The position numbers and the translations under genes were made by a program. Shown here piece by piece: positions 35,601 to 43,949 of a stretch of 64,000 bases of DNA; the first letter of the stretch is position 1, and each line of letters begins with the position of its first letter. Under the pieces are notes generated by a model that was not told the origin of the DNA, did no database searches, and saw only the letters and a list, made by a program, of their open reading frames with translations. The stretch is from the NCBI RefSeq assembly GCF_007680605.1, contig NZ_VEIO01000009.1, positions 1 to 64,000 on the forward strand, read 5' to 3'. The stretch comes from Paenibacillus xylanexedens. Its GTDB lineage: Bacteria > Bacillota > Bacilli > Paenibacillales > Paenibacillaceae.

Positions 35601-36839
35601 ATAATAGTAGGTTGTTCCTGCACTTGTTGTTGGCGCATCATAAGTAGAGCTTGTTGCTCCACTGATCGGCGTCCCACCTGTGGTGCTGTTTGTTTCATTG
35701 CTGTACCACTGATAGCTCAGCGTTCCTCCGTCACTGCTACTTGCTCCGACACTCAGGGTTGGGCTCGTTGCTCCCACGTTAGCTGTGTCACTTGTCGGCT
35801 GTGTGTTAATCGTTGGCGCTACGGCATTGACCAACGCATTTACCGTCACTTGTGCTACACTACTTGTCGTGCTCGTCGTTTGGTTACCACTCACGCCATT
35901 GTTGGTGTTCGTGACCACTGCATAATAGTAGGTGGTTCCTGCACTTGTTGTTGGGGCTGCATAGCTCGAACTTGTTGCTCCGCTGACCGGAGTGCCGCCT
36001 GTATTGCTATTCGTCGCATTGCTGTACCACTGGTAACTTAATGTTCCTCCGTCACTGGTATTTGCACCTAGCGTTAATACGGGACTGCTTGCTCCCACAT
36101 CAGCATTTTGGTTCGTAGGCTGTGTGTTAATCGTTGGCGCTGCGGCATCGATTACTCCAGGCACAACAGCATCATCCAGGATAATATCATTGATTCCATG
36201 CCAGCTTGTCTGATCTACTGAATATAAAAGAACCTTGTCCACATTATTAAAATCCGTACCCAAAGTAAGTCGTTTAGAATTGTAGTTATTTACGACATCA
36301 TCATTGGTGAATGGGTAAGTCGCAACCCTAACTCCATCACGATACCCTTCGATAACCAGATTGATTGGACCTTCACCCCAATTGGAATAGTTCAGTCCAT
36401 CAATTTGGAATTTAGAAGAATCACTTCTTTGGATCCCCATACCTTTCCATGATTCATAAGTCTGCACATCATAAGTCGTTAGAAAAGGGAAATAGCCATA
36501 TTGAGCTTCATTCGCAAATAAAAGCGGTTTGACAAAAACAGTCCCGCTGGTATCACTAATATTGTAAAAGTGGTACACTCTATTCGGAATATCTGTTGAT
36601 CCACCATCACCATCTACAGCGATACCGTCCGCCCAGGCACTACTATCTGTAGAAGTAAACGTTACAGTAGCTGGACCCGCCGCTGATGCAACTCCCATCC
36701 ACGGAGTCCACAGAAATCCATTCGAGACAACTAAAATAAAACACAAGATCACGACCGAGACTCTCTTATACAAATTCACTGAACTGTTAATAGTCATCCA
36801 TCCCTTTCTTATTCCGAAGTGAGAGCCTGTCTTCATCAT
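32631..36839 (-). CDS. Large SLH-anchored surface protein with five Ig-like repeats
   Basis: This secreted protein of about 1400 residues has a signal peptide (VILCFILVVSNGFLW, cleavage near VASAAG), a unique beta-rich N-terminal domain (about 60-230), five 107-residue tandem repeats beginning APTINTQP (about 240-770), two fibronectin-III domains (about 775-960), a Ser/Gly/Thr linker, a pre-SLH beta domain (about 1010-1210) and three SLH repeats (starting FHDVQNHWAKSEV) at the C-terminus. SLH units would hold it on the cell-wall polymer with the repeats as a stalk. Whether it is an adhesin or binds glycans is not known. The start is uncertain: TTG 36854 abuts GGAGG, ATG 36839 is 15 bases from it, and ATG 36797 lies behind AAAGGGATGG. 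Confidence 0.85.
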   Translation of the reverse strand: MMKTGSHFGIRKGWMTINSSVNLYKRVSVVILCFILVVSNGFLWTPWMGVASAAGPATVTFTSTDSSAWADGIAVDGDGGSTDIPNRVYHFYNISDTSGTVFVKPLLFANEAQYGYFPFLTTYDVQTYESWKGMGIQRSDSSKFQIDGLNYSNWGEGPINLVIEGYRDGVRVATYPFTNDDVVNNYNSKRLTLGTDFNNVDKVLLYSVDQTSWHGINDIILDDAVVPGVIDAAAPTINTQPTNQNADVGASSPVLTLGANTSDGGTLSYQWYSNATNSNTGGTPVSGATSSSYAAPTTSAGTTYYYAVVTNTNNGVSGNQTTSTTSSVAQVTVNALVNAVAPTINTQPTSDTANVGATSPTLSVGASSSDGGTLSYQWYSNETNSTTGGTPISGATSSTYDAPTTSAGTTYYYAVVTNTNNGVSGNQTMTTTSSVAQVTVNALVNAVAPTINTQPTSDTANVGATSPTLSVGASSSDGGTLSYQWYSNATNSTTGGTPISGATSSTYDAPTTSAGTTYYYAVVTNTNNGVSGNKTTSMTSSVAQVTVNALINAAAPTINTQPVNDTANVGATSPTLSVGASTSDGGTLSYQWYSNATNSTTGGTPISGATSSTYDAPTTSAGTTYYYAVVTNTNNSVSGIQTMTTTSNVVEITIHALVNATAPTMTTQPANDTATVGATSPTLSVGASTSDGGTLSYQWYSNATNSTTGGTPISGATSSTYDAPTTSAGTTYYYAVVTNTNNGVSGIQTTSTTSSVAQVTVQTVNLPNAPANPQNLVATPGNHQVQLNWNLVPEAAYYEIYLSTVTGQFSSTAITTVTDGNYRVENLMNGTTYYFMVKAGGIGGLSAGSNEVTATPLSVISAPTGVTAIAGNGQATVSFNTPSDQGGSLVTEYEVTVLPGNTVVTGVGSPIIVTGLTNGTSYTFTVRAINASGKSEPSLPSIAIIPVVPTSTDGNTGNSGGSTVGGNSTPVQPPGSGTPTPTTSGSSGVDVLVNGKVERIGTSKLSENNGQSTNTITVDSAKLDEKLSSEGNGATVTILLNTKSDIVIGELNGQMIKNMEDKRAVLKIQAPFATYTLPSGQINIQALSNQIGQSIDLKDIQIQIEIATPRAEMLKVVADAAEKNKFTLVAPTHNFEARVMYGDRIIDITKFNVYVERTVAIPDGVDINRITTGVVIEQDGSVRHVPTQVVVNDSKYFAKVNSLTNSTYSIVWNPIEFHDVQNHWAKSEVNDMGSRMVMEGTGEGLFTPERDITRAEFAIVLARSLGLKLNASASAFTDVANDAWYSPAINTAYEYQLLEGFEDGTFRPDEKITREQAMTIMAKAMELTGLKGKLSASSESIGLEKFSDTTDVSSWAYSGMVDSVQTGIFTGRNQGKLAPKAPITRAEVAAIAKRLLQKSGLI
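34527..36131 (-). repeat. Five tandem 321-bp repeats inside the SLH protein gene
   Basis: The motif encoding TINTQP recurs at 36123, 35802, 35481, 35160 and 34839 (in the last copy as TMTTQP), each exactly 321 bases apart. The middle copies are nearly identical at the DNA level. The unit encodes an Ig-like domain with SYQWYSN and TTYYYAVVTNTNN. Confidence 0.9.
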
Positions 36840-36984
36840 TAATTGATTGATCAACCTCCAACTGATTCAAAATCCGTATATTTATTACAATCGTCACAAT
36901 ATCGCTAAATTCTTTGGCTTTTTACGAAAATAATATAGATAAATATTTTATTTTTTCATACTTTAATACCATTCAGCTAAATAG

Positions 36985-37033
36985 CACAAAGAAGAGACTC
37001 ATACGCATATATGCAGATGAGCCTCTTCCTCTT
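36985..37033 (-). terminator. Probable terminator of the APH-type kinase gene
   Basis: GAAGAGACTCAT (36991-37002) pairs with ATGAGCCTCTTC (37017-37028), with an inner GCATATATGC palindrome. The T-run on the minus strand is weak (TTCTTTG). Confidence 0.6.
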
Positions 37034-37073
37034 ATTTTCACACCTAAATCGGAGTGATCCCTCTTCAAAACGA

Positions 37074-38120
37074 TTACACAATCCCCATCCCACGAAACTC
37101 TTCCAAAAAGTCATTCAGCCAATCCTCGCCGTAATCCAGCGCGCCCATATCACTATCGATAAAGGCCACATCCAGACCCATCACCCAGAACCTGCGAGCG
37201 ATAATAAACAGATCAACCGCCTGTTCGTCTGCATCTGTAAAGTTCCGAACGGATCGGTAGCCTTTCATCAACGAATCCCATAGCTTTTGTCTCTGCTCCG
37301 AATCACCCGACTGCCGTTTCCGAACTTTCACTTGAGCCAGATCATATGCACGCCATCCCGGTGCAGCCCATTCGAAATCATAATGGATGAAGCGTTCTTG
37401 CTTCTCAAACACATTGTTGTTTCCATGCATATCCCCGTGACATAAGCCGTAGTCCAGACCTGAACTGGAGACGGCAGAGATCTTTTCTTTTAACACATTG
37501 GTAAACGTTCGCAAAAATGCTGTTTCGTTATGACTCTCTCCTATGTAACGAATGATTCGCTCCAGAGGCTCATCAATGAGAAATTTCGTATCCAGCTTAA
37601 ACCTTTCTTTACTCCGCTCCCCCTTCAACCTTGTGTCTGCCACTGACACCAGTTCTCGCTCCGGTTCCAACTTAATCCCATCCATAGCATGGTGCAGTTC
37701 AGCAGCAGACCGGCCAAAAGCGTAGCAGGAATCCTCATCCTCCAGATTATTCTCTGTCCCCTCAATATAGTTAAAGATCACAGCTACCCGCTTTCCTTCA
37801 GCTGCATCCAGCATTGTATACCCTGTCTGATCTTTCGTTGGGATAAAGTCTCCCACCTCTGTATGCTCACTTGAACCTAGACCTTCTTTTAGTGCAGTCA
37901 GAACACTCAGTTCATAACGAACATCTGCTTCCGCCACCTCAGTACGATATACTCGCAAGATATATACTCCTGTACTCGTCTCTACCCGGTAAGTATCGTT
38001 CAAACCCCGTAGCCAAAACCTGCATTCTTCCCACGTTCCGATATCATAATGTGACTGTAATGCCCACTCCAGATATGCCGGACTGAGCACTGAACGCAAA
38101 GCCGTTGGATAATTAAACAT
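37074..38120 (-). CDS. APH/choline-kinase-like phosphotransferase
   Basis: This protein of about 348 residues has the aminoglycoside phosphotransferase fold. The Brenner motif is LCHGDMHGNNNVF (catalytic Asp in HGD), and the metal-binding IHYDFEWAAPGWRAYDLA follows. The N-terminal lobe has VYILRVYR, with a lysine-position arginine. The family includes kinases of small alcohols, choline, homoserine and antibiotics. Chromosomal copies like this are usually not resistance genes, and the substrate is unknown. The ATG at 38120 follows GGAAGGGACTTGACC, which lies inside the longer frame from 38150. Confidence 0.8.
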   Translation of the reverse strand: MFNYPTALRSVLSPAYLEWALQSHYDIGTWEECRFWLRGLNDTYRVETSTGVYILRVYRTEVAEADVRYELSVLTALKEGLGSSEHTEVGDFIPTKDQTGYTMLDAAEGKRVAVIFNYIEGTENNLEDEDSCYAFGRSAAELHHAMDGIKLEPERELVSVADTRLKGERSKERFKLDTKFLIDEPLERIIRYIGESHNETAFLRTFTNVLKEKISAVSSSGLDYGLCHGDMHGNNNVFEKQERFIHYDFEWAAPGWRAYDLAQVKVRKRQSGDSEQRQKLWDSLMKGYRSVRNFTDADEQAVDLFIIARRFWVMGLDVAFIDSDMGALDYGEDWLNDFLEEFRGMGIV

Positions 38121-38195
38121 GGTCAAGTCCCTTCCTGTCTGATATGTCATTAATATACTTAATATATACCATACAGGAATTTATTGGAACGATTA

Positions 38196-39968
38196 TTATA
38201 GAGACGTTTTAGCCGTAGCTACTTTCCACTTTTGCTGTTGCTCAGGTTTAGATTCGATACCGGAACCCGACAAAGACGCGCACTCCCGAAAAGCGAAATG
38301 CTTACACCCCTTACACTTCTCTTCATTCAGATGCTGCAATGCATAATTAATGGCTTCCCCGGTATGTTCAAATCGATGTTCCGGGTGGATTCGCTCCAGC
38401 AAACCTGTTCGTTTCAGTATTTCGAGCGGTTGCTCCTGAAGACCTGACAACAGTACGATCCCGCCTGAACGTTCAAAATGTTTGATTAAACTAGTCAGGT
38501 TAGCCTCTCCTGTTGTATCTATAAAAGGAACTTTCCCCATGCGCAACAAGAGCATACCTGGACGCTCCGGAAGTGAATCCATAACCGATTTTTCAAACAT
38601 ATCCGCTGCACCAAAAAATAACGGCCCTTCGATCGTATACAGGCTGATCTGTGGACAATCATGTCCCTCCCGTACCATATGAGCCATCACTTTCTCATGT
38701 TTATGATCCGGATCAGGCAGTACCTTGGCTACCTTCAACATCTCGCTCATTCGTTTTACAAACAAAATGACCGCCAGAATCAGCCCTACCTCGACCGCAG
38801 TCGTAAGGCTCGTAAATACCGTAAGCAGAAAGGTCAGAAGCAGGACAAGCGAATCTCCCGTTCTGGTTCGCAGTACATAAGCAAACGATTTTCGTTCACT
38901 CATGTTCCAGGCTACCAACATCAGAACCGGCGCCATGCTGGCAAGCGGAATATGGGATGCATACGGTGCAAACAAAATCAGAACAAGCAGAACCACGACA
39001 CCATGAATCACACCGGACAAAGGGGATACCGCACCTGATTTAATATTCGTTGCTGTACGGGCAATGGCTCCGGTCGCTGGAATACCGCCGAACAGCGGTG
39101 TGACCAGGTTGGCAACTCCCTGCCCGATCAGTTCCCGGTTGCTGTTATGGCGACTGCCTGTCATACCATCGGCGACAACAGCGGACAACAGTGATTCAAT
39201 ACCACCGAGCATAGCAATGACAAATGCAGGCTGCAGCAAATTCACGATACGCTCCCATGTGATCTCAGGCAGGTGAAACCCAGGCAGGGTTCCTGGAATC
39301 GTACCGAAGGATGAGCCAATCGTAGCCACCTGATCCTTGAAGAAAACGGCGGCGATAACCGTCGAACAAATCAAACCGAGCAGCGAAGCGGGCACTTTAG
39401 GTGCAAACTTCGGCACAAGCAGAAGAACAGCCAGGCACACCCCCGCTGTGAGCAAACTGTATATATTAATGGTACCGATGTGCATCCCGATCTCTTTCAT
39501 GTTGGAGTAAAAATCCTCGTGTTTCGTGACACCGGTAAGACCCAGTACATTCACGATCTGCCCGCTAAAAATTAAAACGGCAATACCCGCCGTAAAACCA
39601 ATCGTCACAGGCCTTGGTATAAATTTGATTAATGCTCCAAGTTTGAATACACCCATAACAATGAGCATTAGCCCTGCCATCATGCCGGCAATCAGCAAAT
39701 TTTCATAACCATACTGCATGACTATAGCAAAAAGAATCGGAATGAATGCGCCTGTTGGCCCACCAATTTGAAACTTGGACCCGCCTAGCAGTGAAATCAA
39801 AATACCTGCAATAATGGTAGTATACAATCCATATTCCGGCTTGACTCCAGAAGCGATGGCAAAAGCCATACCCAGAGGAATCGCAATAATACCTACAATC
39901 AGCCCCGATATCAGATCCTTGCGAAAATCAGCTATTCGATACCCCGCATATCTCCCGATGCCTTTCAT
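38196..39968 (-). CDS. SulP family anion transporter with STAS domain
   Basis: This protein of about 590 residues has the SulP membrane core (about residues 15-410). It opens FRKDLISGLIVGIIAIPLGMAFAIASG, with GLYTTIIAGILISLLGGS and the ISGPT-like GGPTGAFIPI. A cytoplasmic STAS domain follows (about 440-550). The tail contains a CKGCKHFAFREC cysteine cluster (three to four Cys). SulP proteins carry sulfate, bicarbonate or other anions; the substrate here is unknown. The ATG at 39968 follows AGAAGG. The gene is downstream of an ArsR regulator but has its own promoter, because a terminator separates them. The tandem ATATTTGA repeats in its leader may be the regulator's site. Confidence 0.88.
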   Translation of the reverse strand: MKGIGRYAGYRIADFRKDLISGLIVGIIAIPLGMAFAIASGVKPEYGLYTTIIAGILISLLGGSKFQIGGPTGAFIPILFAIVMQYGYENLLIAGMMAGLMLIVMGVFKLGALIKFIPRPVTIGFTAGIAVLIFSGQIVNVLGLTGVTKHEDFYSNMKEIGMHIGTINIYSLLTAGVCLAVLLLVPKFAPKVPASLLGLICSTVIAAVFFKDQVATIGSSFGTIPGTLPGFHLPEITWERIVNLLQPAFVIAMLGGIESLLSAVVADGMTGSRHNSNRELIGQGVANLVTPLFGGIPATGAIARTATNIKSGAVSPLSGVIHGVVVLLVLILFAPYASHIPLASMAPVLMLVAWNMSERKSFAYVLRTRTGDSLVLLLTFLLTVFTSLTTAVEVGLILAVILFVKRMSEMLKVAKVLPDPDHKHEKVMAHMVREGHDCPQISLYTIEGPLFFGAADMFEKSVMDSLPERPGMLLLRMGKVPFIDTTGEANLTSLIKHFERSGGIVLLSGLQEQPLEILKRTGLLERIHPEHRFEHTGEAINYALQHLNEEKCKGCKHFAFRECASLSGSGIESKPEQQQKWKVATAKTSL

Positions 39969-39992
39969 GCTCCATAACCTTCTTTTCTTCAT

Positions 39993-40048
39993 ATATTTGA
40001 ATATTTGAATATATATTGAACACTACTCCTTGATATATGCTCTGTCAA
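39993..40048 (-). promoter_or_regulatory. SulP promoter and tandem ATATTTGA repeats
   Basis: On the minus strand TTGACA (40048-40043) and TAGTGT (40025-40020) are 17 bases apart. ATATTTGA is repeated at 39993-40000 and 40001-40008 (plus-strand reading), just downstream. This is AT-rich and placed like an ArsR-family operator. Confidence 0.45.
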
Positions 40049-40092
40049 TCACAAATATCACAATCCATGGGATTGTACCCGGATAGAAAATG

Positions 40093-40141
40093 AAACAAAA
40101 AAACAAGAGATCCCGTTCAAACTTACGGTTGCTCTTGTTTT
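40093..40141 (-). terminator. Terminator of the ArsR gene
   Basis: On the minus strand AAAACAAGAG and CTCTTGTTTT enclose a CCGT/ACGG stem and are followed by seven T. It lies directly after the stop at 40148 and separates ArsR from SulP. Confidence 0.75.
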
Positions 40142-40147
40142 CCTGTG

Positions 40148-40477
40148 TCAACTGTCTTTACGTATACCCTCCAGCATCGAAATCGCATCGACCAGATGGT
40201 TATCAAAAATCTGTTTGGCAACAGTCAGCAGGTCTTTAATCAGCGGATCCCGCAGTGAGTAAGTGACGGTTGTGCCTTCTTTAATGCCTTGTACCACATT
40301 TTTGCTGCGCAGCACAGCCAGCTGCTGAGATACCGCAGAACCTTCCGTTCCAAGATTGCTTTGCAATTCATTGACGCTTTTATCTCCTTCACTCAGCAAT
40401 TCCAGAATACGAATCCGCATCGGATGTGCCAGTGCTTTGAAGAAATCGGCTTTGAACTGTTGTACGTTCTGATTCAT
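40148..40477 (-). CDS. ArsR-family winged-helix regulator without cysteines
   Basis: This 109-residue protein is an ArsR-type repressor: FFKALAHPMRIRILELLSEGDKSVNEL, then the recognition helix region EGSAVSQQLAVLRSKNVV and the wing GTTVTYSLRDP. It has no cysteine at all, so the metal or persulfide cysteine sites of SmtB/ArsR/BigR types are absent. A different signal, or another metal site using histidines, must be assumed. The ATG at 40477 follows AAGGAG, which lies inside the frame from the TTG at 40495. It is immediately upstream of the SulP gene and probably controls it. Confidence 0.87.
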   Translation of the reverse strand: MNQNVQQFKADFFKALAHPMRIRILELLSEGDKSVNELQSNLGTEGSAVSQQLAVLRSKNVVQGIKEGTTVTYSLRDPLIKDLLTVAKQIFDNHLVDAISMLEGIRKDS

Positions 40478-40609
40478 TTCCCTTTGCTCCTTCAATCGAA
40501 CTCTTCGCCATGCTCACATCATACCATAGAACGAGGTTCATACTTCAATTCACATGATATGATAAGATGGAAAAGCGAGTACATTATACTGTGCAAGGGA
40601 GCTGTAAAC

Positions 40610-41329
40610 ATGTCCAAATCATCCGAATATTCACCCTCTGGCGTCCCCATACTTCGTCATAAGGATAAGAATCGTGAGTGGCAGTCTACTTCTTATGCAG
40701 AAGACGAATGGCTGGAGCGAATCGAGCAACACGCAGATACTTATCTAGGCGAAGCCGACTCCGTATTCCATGAGCTCATATCAGACAAAGTTCATATCGA
40801 TGTACATATCATTCATCCAACACCAGAGCGTAATTATTATACGTTGTATACGACAGGCATGAGTGCTTTGCCGATGAACACGCCTGAAGATGCACAGGAA
40901 TACGAGTATGCTGAACTGATGATTTGTTTACCGCCAGATTGGCCTCTACTGGAAGAGGAACTGGAGGAATCGGATAATTACTGGCCGATACGATGGTTGA
41001 AAACGATGGCTCGACTGCCACATGACTATGATACCTGGCTGAGTTGGGGGCATACGGTACCCAATGGCGACCCCGCAACGCCACTCTCTAGCAAGACTGA
41101 CATGTGTGCCTTTATCGTACTTCCTCCACTTGAGACGGACGAGGATTTCTTGACGCTCGACATGCAGAGTGGACAGACTGTGCACTTCTATGCGATCCTG
41201 CCTCTTTATCTAGAAGAGCTTGAACACAAGCTGGAGTATGGCTTGGACGCTCTGCTTGATCAATTTGAAGCACATCACGTGAACGAAATTTTGGATGTGA
41301 ACCGGGTCAATACCTGCGGAGATGCGTAG
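40610..41329 (+). CDS. SUFU (suppressor of fused) domain protein
   Basis: This 239-residue soluble acidic protein matches the bacterial suppressor-of-fused domain. YYTLYTTGMSALPMNTPEDAQEYEYAELMICLPPDWPL is followed by WPIRWLKTMARLPHDYDTWLSWGHTVPNGDP, FIVLPP and VHFYAILPLYLEELEHKLEYG. Bacterial SUFU proteins are of unknown function, and some occur as immunity proteins in polymorphic toxin systems; no toxin is adjacent here. The ATG at 40610 follows AAGGGAGCTGTAAAC. The longer frame upstream overlaps the divergent ArsR gene and is not real. Confidence 0.85.
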   Translation: MSKSSEYSPSGVPILRHKDKNREWQSTSYAEDEWLERIEQHADTYLGEADSVFHELISDKVHIDVHIIHPTPERNYYTLYTTGMSALPMNTPEDAQEYEYAELMICLPPDWPLLEEELEESDNYWPIRWLKTMARLPHDYDTWLSWGHTVPNGDPATPLSSKTDMCAFIVLPPLETDEDFLTLDMQSGQTVHFYAILPLYLEELEHKLEYGLDALLDQFEAHHVNEILDVNRVNTCGDA

Positions 41330-41459
41330 CATTAATCATTGGACACTCCTCTGCAATCCCTACTGAACACAACTTGAATACAAATTCATGAAAAAGCTTC
41401 AGAAGACATGAAGAAATGCATGGGTTATGCAGTTACGAACGCTTGCAGAAATCATTAAA

Positions 41460-41495
41460 CGGCCTTACTCCCCATTTATTAAAGGATTAAGGCCG
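41460..41495 (-). terminator. Terminator of the polysaccharide-utilisation operon
   Basis: CGGCCTTACTCC pairs with GGATTAAGGCCG with a mismatch. On the minus strand it is followed by TTTAAT. It lies 35 bases after the stop at 41530. Confidence 0.65.
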
Positions 41496-41529
41496 CTTAA
41501 ACATGTTATCTTCTTAATTAATTCTGGAC

Positions 41530-42342
41530 CTATTTGTCCAGCTTCATAAATTGTTGAAATTCTTTTCGAGTCATTTTTTTGATCGGTTTAACCTTTTTGG
41601 CTGCTGTATTATATCTAAAAAGACTCATTTGATCGGAAGGGTACTCACTAATGTAATCAAACGATTTTCCGTTTTTGTGCCAAAGGATAACCCCTGTACT
41701 GATATAGTTTATTGTACGCGGTATATATTCAAAAGTGCCTTTATTCGCATCGTATATGGCTAGCGAACTCTTCTCCGTATTCCCATATGAAATTGCGAGC
41801 TTATCCTCCACAGGTGACCAGTTAAATGAAGGGATACTCTCTACGCCTTTCTTACCTTCCTCTGCAAGGCGATCATTTAAAATCGTGGATTCACCTGTCT
41901 TAAGGTTCACAAGAATGACAGCATTACCAGCACTTTTTGCTGCCTGCACAGTTACCCAATTACCTGAATTTGAATCAACAACACGTATTACTTCATGCCA
42001 TTTTTCTCCCAAATCATCGGCTTTTATTGTCTGTTTCATCTTTCCTTTAGAAATGACAATAGAACGAATTACTTTGGATTCTGGTGCAGGGACGTTTTCT
42101 TCCTCTACGATGTTTGCGATTAATTCAATATTTTTCCCATTCCAGATCACTTTGTTCTTACTTAACGTTTTTTGGAATTTGGGAACTTCTTGATACAAAG
42201 CGGGTTCTACCGATGCAGATTTTACAGAAGTTAATGATGTCATCTTACTACCCTGATCAGCTGATACTTGAGAGACCCCGGACAAAGTTGCGATGACTCC
42301 TATCGCTACTACACTCGACAGGATGGTTTTTGCAGCTTTCAT
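41530..42342 (-). CDS. Secreted protein with beta-propeller-like repeats, unknown function
   Basis: The 270-residue protein has a signal peptide (KAAKTILSSVVAIGVIATLSG, cleavage near VSADQ) and a body of short beta segments of the kind seen in TolB/WD40-like blades (SFNWSPVEDKLAISYGNTEKSSLAIYDANKGTFEYIP). I do not recognise a specific family. The ATG follows GGAGAGATTGTATA and is only 26 bases after the GH43 stop, with no terminator between them, so it is probably the last gene of the transporter-GH43 operon. An accessory sugar-binding or sensing role is possible but unproven. Confidence 0.7.
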   Translation of the reverse strand: MKAAKTILSSVVAIGVIATLSGVSQVSADQGSKMTSLTSVKSASVEPALYQEVPKFQKTLSKNKVIWNGKNIELIANIVEEENVPAPESKVIRSIVISKGKMKQTIKADDLGEKWHEVIRVVDSNSGNWVTVQAAKSAGNAVILVNLKTGESTILNDRLAEEGKKGVESIPSFNWSPVEDKLAISYGNTEKSSLAIYDANKGTFEYIPRTINYISTGVILWHKNGKSFDYISEYPSDQMSLFRYNTAAKKVKPIKKMTRKEFQQFMKLDK

Positions 42343-42368
42343 TATACAATCTCTCCTTCAATGAGAGT

Positions 42369-43949
42369 TTAATTGTACGAACCGTATTCGAACCAGTCAA
42401 AGTCGGCAACCTGATCAGAAGCCTTACCATTACTGCTGCTGAACATGCCGATACAGCACCCAACAAAACCACCAGCCACTTCCGTGCTCAAGCTGGTCGT
42501 ATTCACTTGTCCTGCAGCCAGATGATACTTACTTCCATCTGTGCTGTAGTAGAAGCTGAGTTGCTGTCCTAGCGCCACCATTTTAAGGTAAACACGCGGA
42601 GTTTCTCCATCCAGCACAACTTGGCCAACCTGTGATTCCTCACCATCAAGCCACGTCATTACCCGCAGCACCTGCTGCTCACCTTCACATGCCCGTTCAA
42701 TCCGCACATGATACTGATCATTCTGGATAACCACCAGACCCGCCGTCTCATATTCATGCTGCGGCACAAATTCCATCGCAGTCGCTGCAACATAATCCAT
42801 ATGCCGCTGCCGTACACAGACAAAGCTGGAATTCTCAAGTTCCTTCAATGTTTGCGGTTTCAGCTTCAAGCGCAGGTAACCTTGGCGTTCAGTCAACGAG
42901 TACAGATCCTCCTGAGGATTACGCAGGAACATCCAATGCAAGCCCAATTCATCATTGTCAAAATTTTCACAGCGCAGATCTGGTTCCACAGGTACCGCTG
43001 GCAGATTCAATACCCCCTGCTCCTCCAGTTTGCCAAGCCCTCGATTGACCACAGGCCAGCCATCTTCCCATTCCACTGAAGCAATAAATGTCTCCCGGCC
43101 AAGGTTGCTGAAATCGCCGCCATACGGTCTGGAAGCCAACATCACCATGAACCACTCACCGTTAGGTGCCTGTACCAGGTCAGCATGTCCTACGTTGATG
43201 ACTGGATAATGCTTGCCCATATGACGATGCGTAATAATCGGGTTATTCGGATTCCCGACATAACCGCCAGTCAAACTGCCGCTGCGTGCAATGGTAACTG
43301 CATGGTTCAGACCTGTACCACCTTCGGCAATCATCAGGTAATAATACTCACCAATTTTGTACAAGTGCGGGCCTTCAGGCCAGATGACATCTACCATCGC
43401 TCCGCGCCAGAGAACATAGCTGTCTCCGACCAGCCTCATGCTGCCGAGATCCAGTTCACGCAGCCATACTTCCCAGTTGCCATTGTAACGCACGCCTTCC
43501 GAGCAAGGCCGTGTTCCTAAATAATATGCTTTGCCGTCTTCATCGAAGAAAATCGTTGGATCGATACCTTCCGCACCTTCGATAAAATAAGGATCAGACC
43601 ATGGCCCAGCCGGATCGGTAGCGGTTACAACAAAGTTTCCACCATGAGATACATTCGTTGTGATCATATAAAAGAGCCCATCATGATGCCGAAGCGTCGG
43701 TGCAAAGATCCCCTGCGAATGTCCTGCGCCCTCCAGCTTAAGCTGAGACTCACGATCCAGCACATTACCGATCTGCTTCCAATGAACCAGATCACGGCTG
43801 TGAAAGATCGGAACGCCGGGAAAATAGGCAAACGTGGATGTGACCAGATAAAAATCTTCCCCTACCCGGCAGACAGACGGGTCTGGATAAAATCCCGGCA
43901 TGATCGGATTGTTAAACGTGCATTGCTCGCCTTGATTAACATTGTTCAT
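42369..43949 (-). CDS. Glycoside hydrolase family 43 (beta-xylosidase / arabinofuranosidase type)
   Basis: The 526-residue cytoplasmic enzyme has an N-terminal five-bladed GH43 propeller (about 12-320) and a C-terminal beta-sandwich (about 330-525) as in XynB-type xylosidases. The three catalytic acids are in place: D23 in PGFYPDPSV (base), D130 in GIDPTIF (pKa modulator) and E192 in WPEGPHLY (acid). No signal peptide is present, so it cleaves imported oligosaccharides. Xylo- or arabino-oligosaccharides are the likely substrates. Its ATG overlaps the stop of the permease gene as ATGA, showing translational coupling with the transporter. Confidence 0.9.
   Translation of the reverse strand: MNNVNQGEQCTFNNPIMPGFYPDPSVCRVGEDFYLVTSTFAYFPGVPIFHSRDLVHWKQIGNVLDRESQLKLEGAGHSQGIFAPTLRHHDGLFYMITTNVSHGGNFVVTATDPAGPWSDPYFIEGAEGIDPTIFFDEDGKAYYLGTRPCSEGVRYNGNWEVWLRELDLGSMRLVGDSYVLWRGAMVDVIWPEGPHLYKIGEYYYLMIAEGGTGLNHAVTIARSGSLTGGYVGNPNNPIITHRHMGKHYPVINVGHADLVQAPNGEWFMVMLASRPYGGDFSNLGRETFIASVEWEDGWPVVNRGLGKLEEQGVLNLPAVPVEPDLRCENFDNDELGLHWMFLRNPQEDLYSLTERQGYLRLKLKPQTLKELENSSFVCVRQRHMDYVAATAMEFVPQHEYETAGLVVIQNDQYHVRIERACEGEQQVLRVMTWLDGEESQVGQVVLDGETPRVYLKMVALGQQLSFYYSTDGSKYHLAAGQVNTTSLSTEVAGGFVGCCIGMFSSSNGKASDQVADFDWFEYGSYN

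Noticed and set aside
34875..36041. 388-residue open frame on the plus strand with internal repeats
   Set aside because: It is the antisense shadow of the five 321-bp repeats of the SLH protein; its repeated cysteine-rich peptide follows from the repeat structure.
34527..36131. Possible CRISPR array, because of regular repetition
   Set aside because: The units are 321 bp, fully coding and in frame, with no short repeat-spacer pattern.
37074..38120. Aminoglycoside resistance gene
   Set aside because: Only the general APH/choline-kinase fold is visible; there is no close match to a known resistance enzyme and no mobile context.
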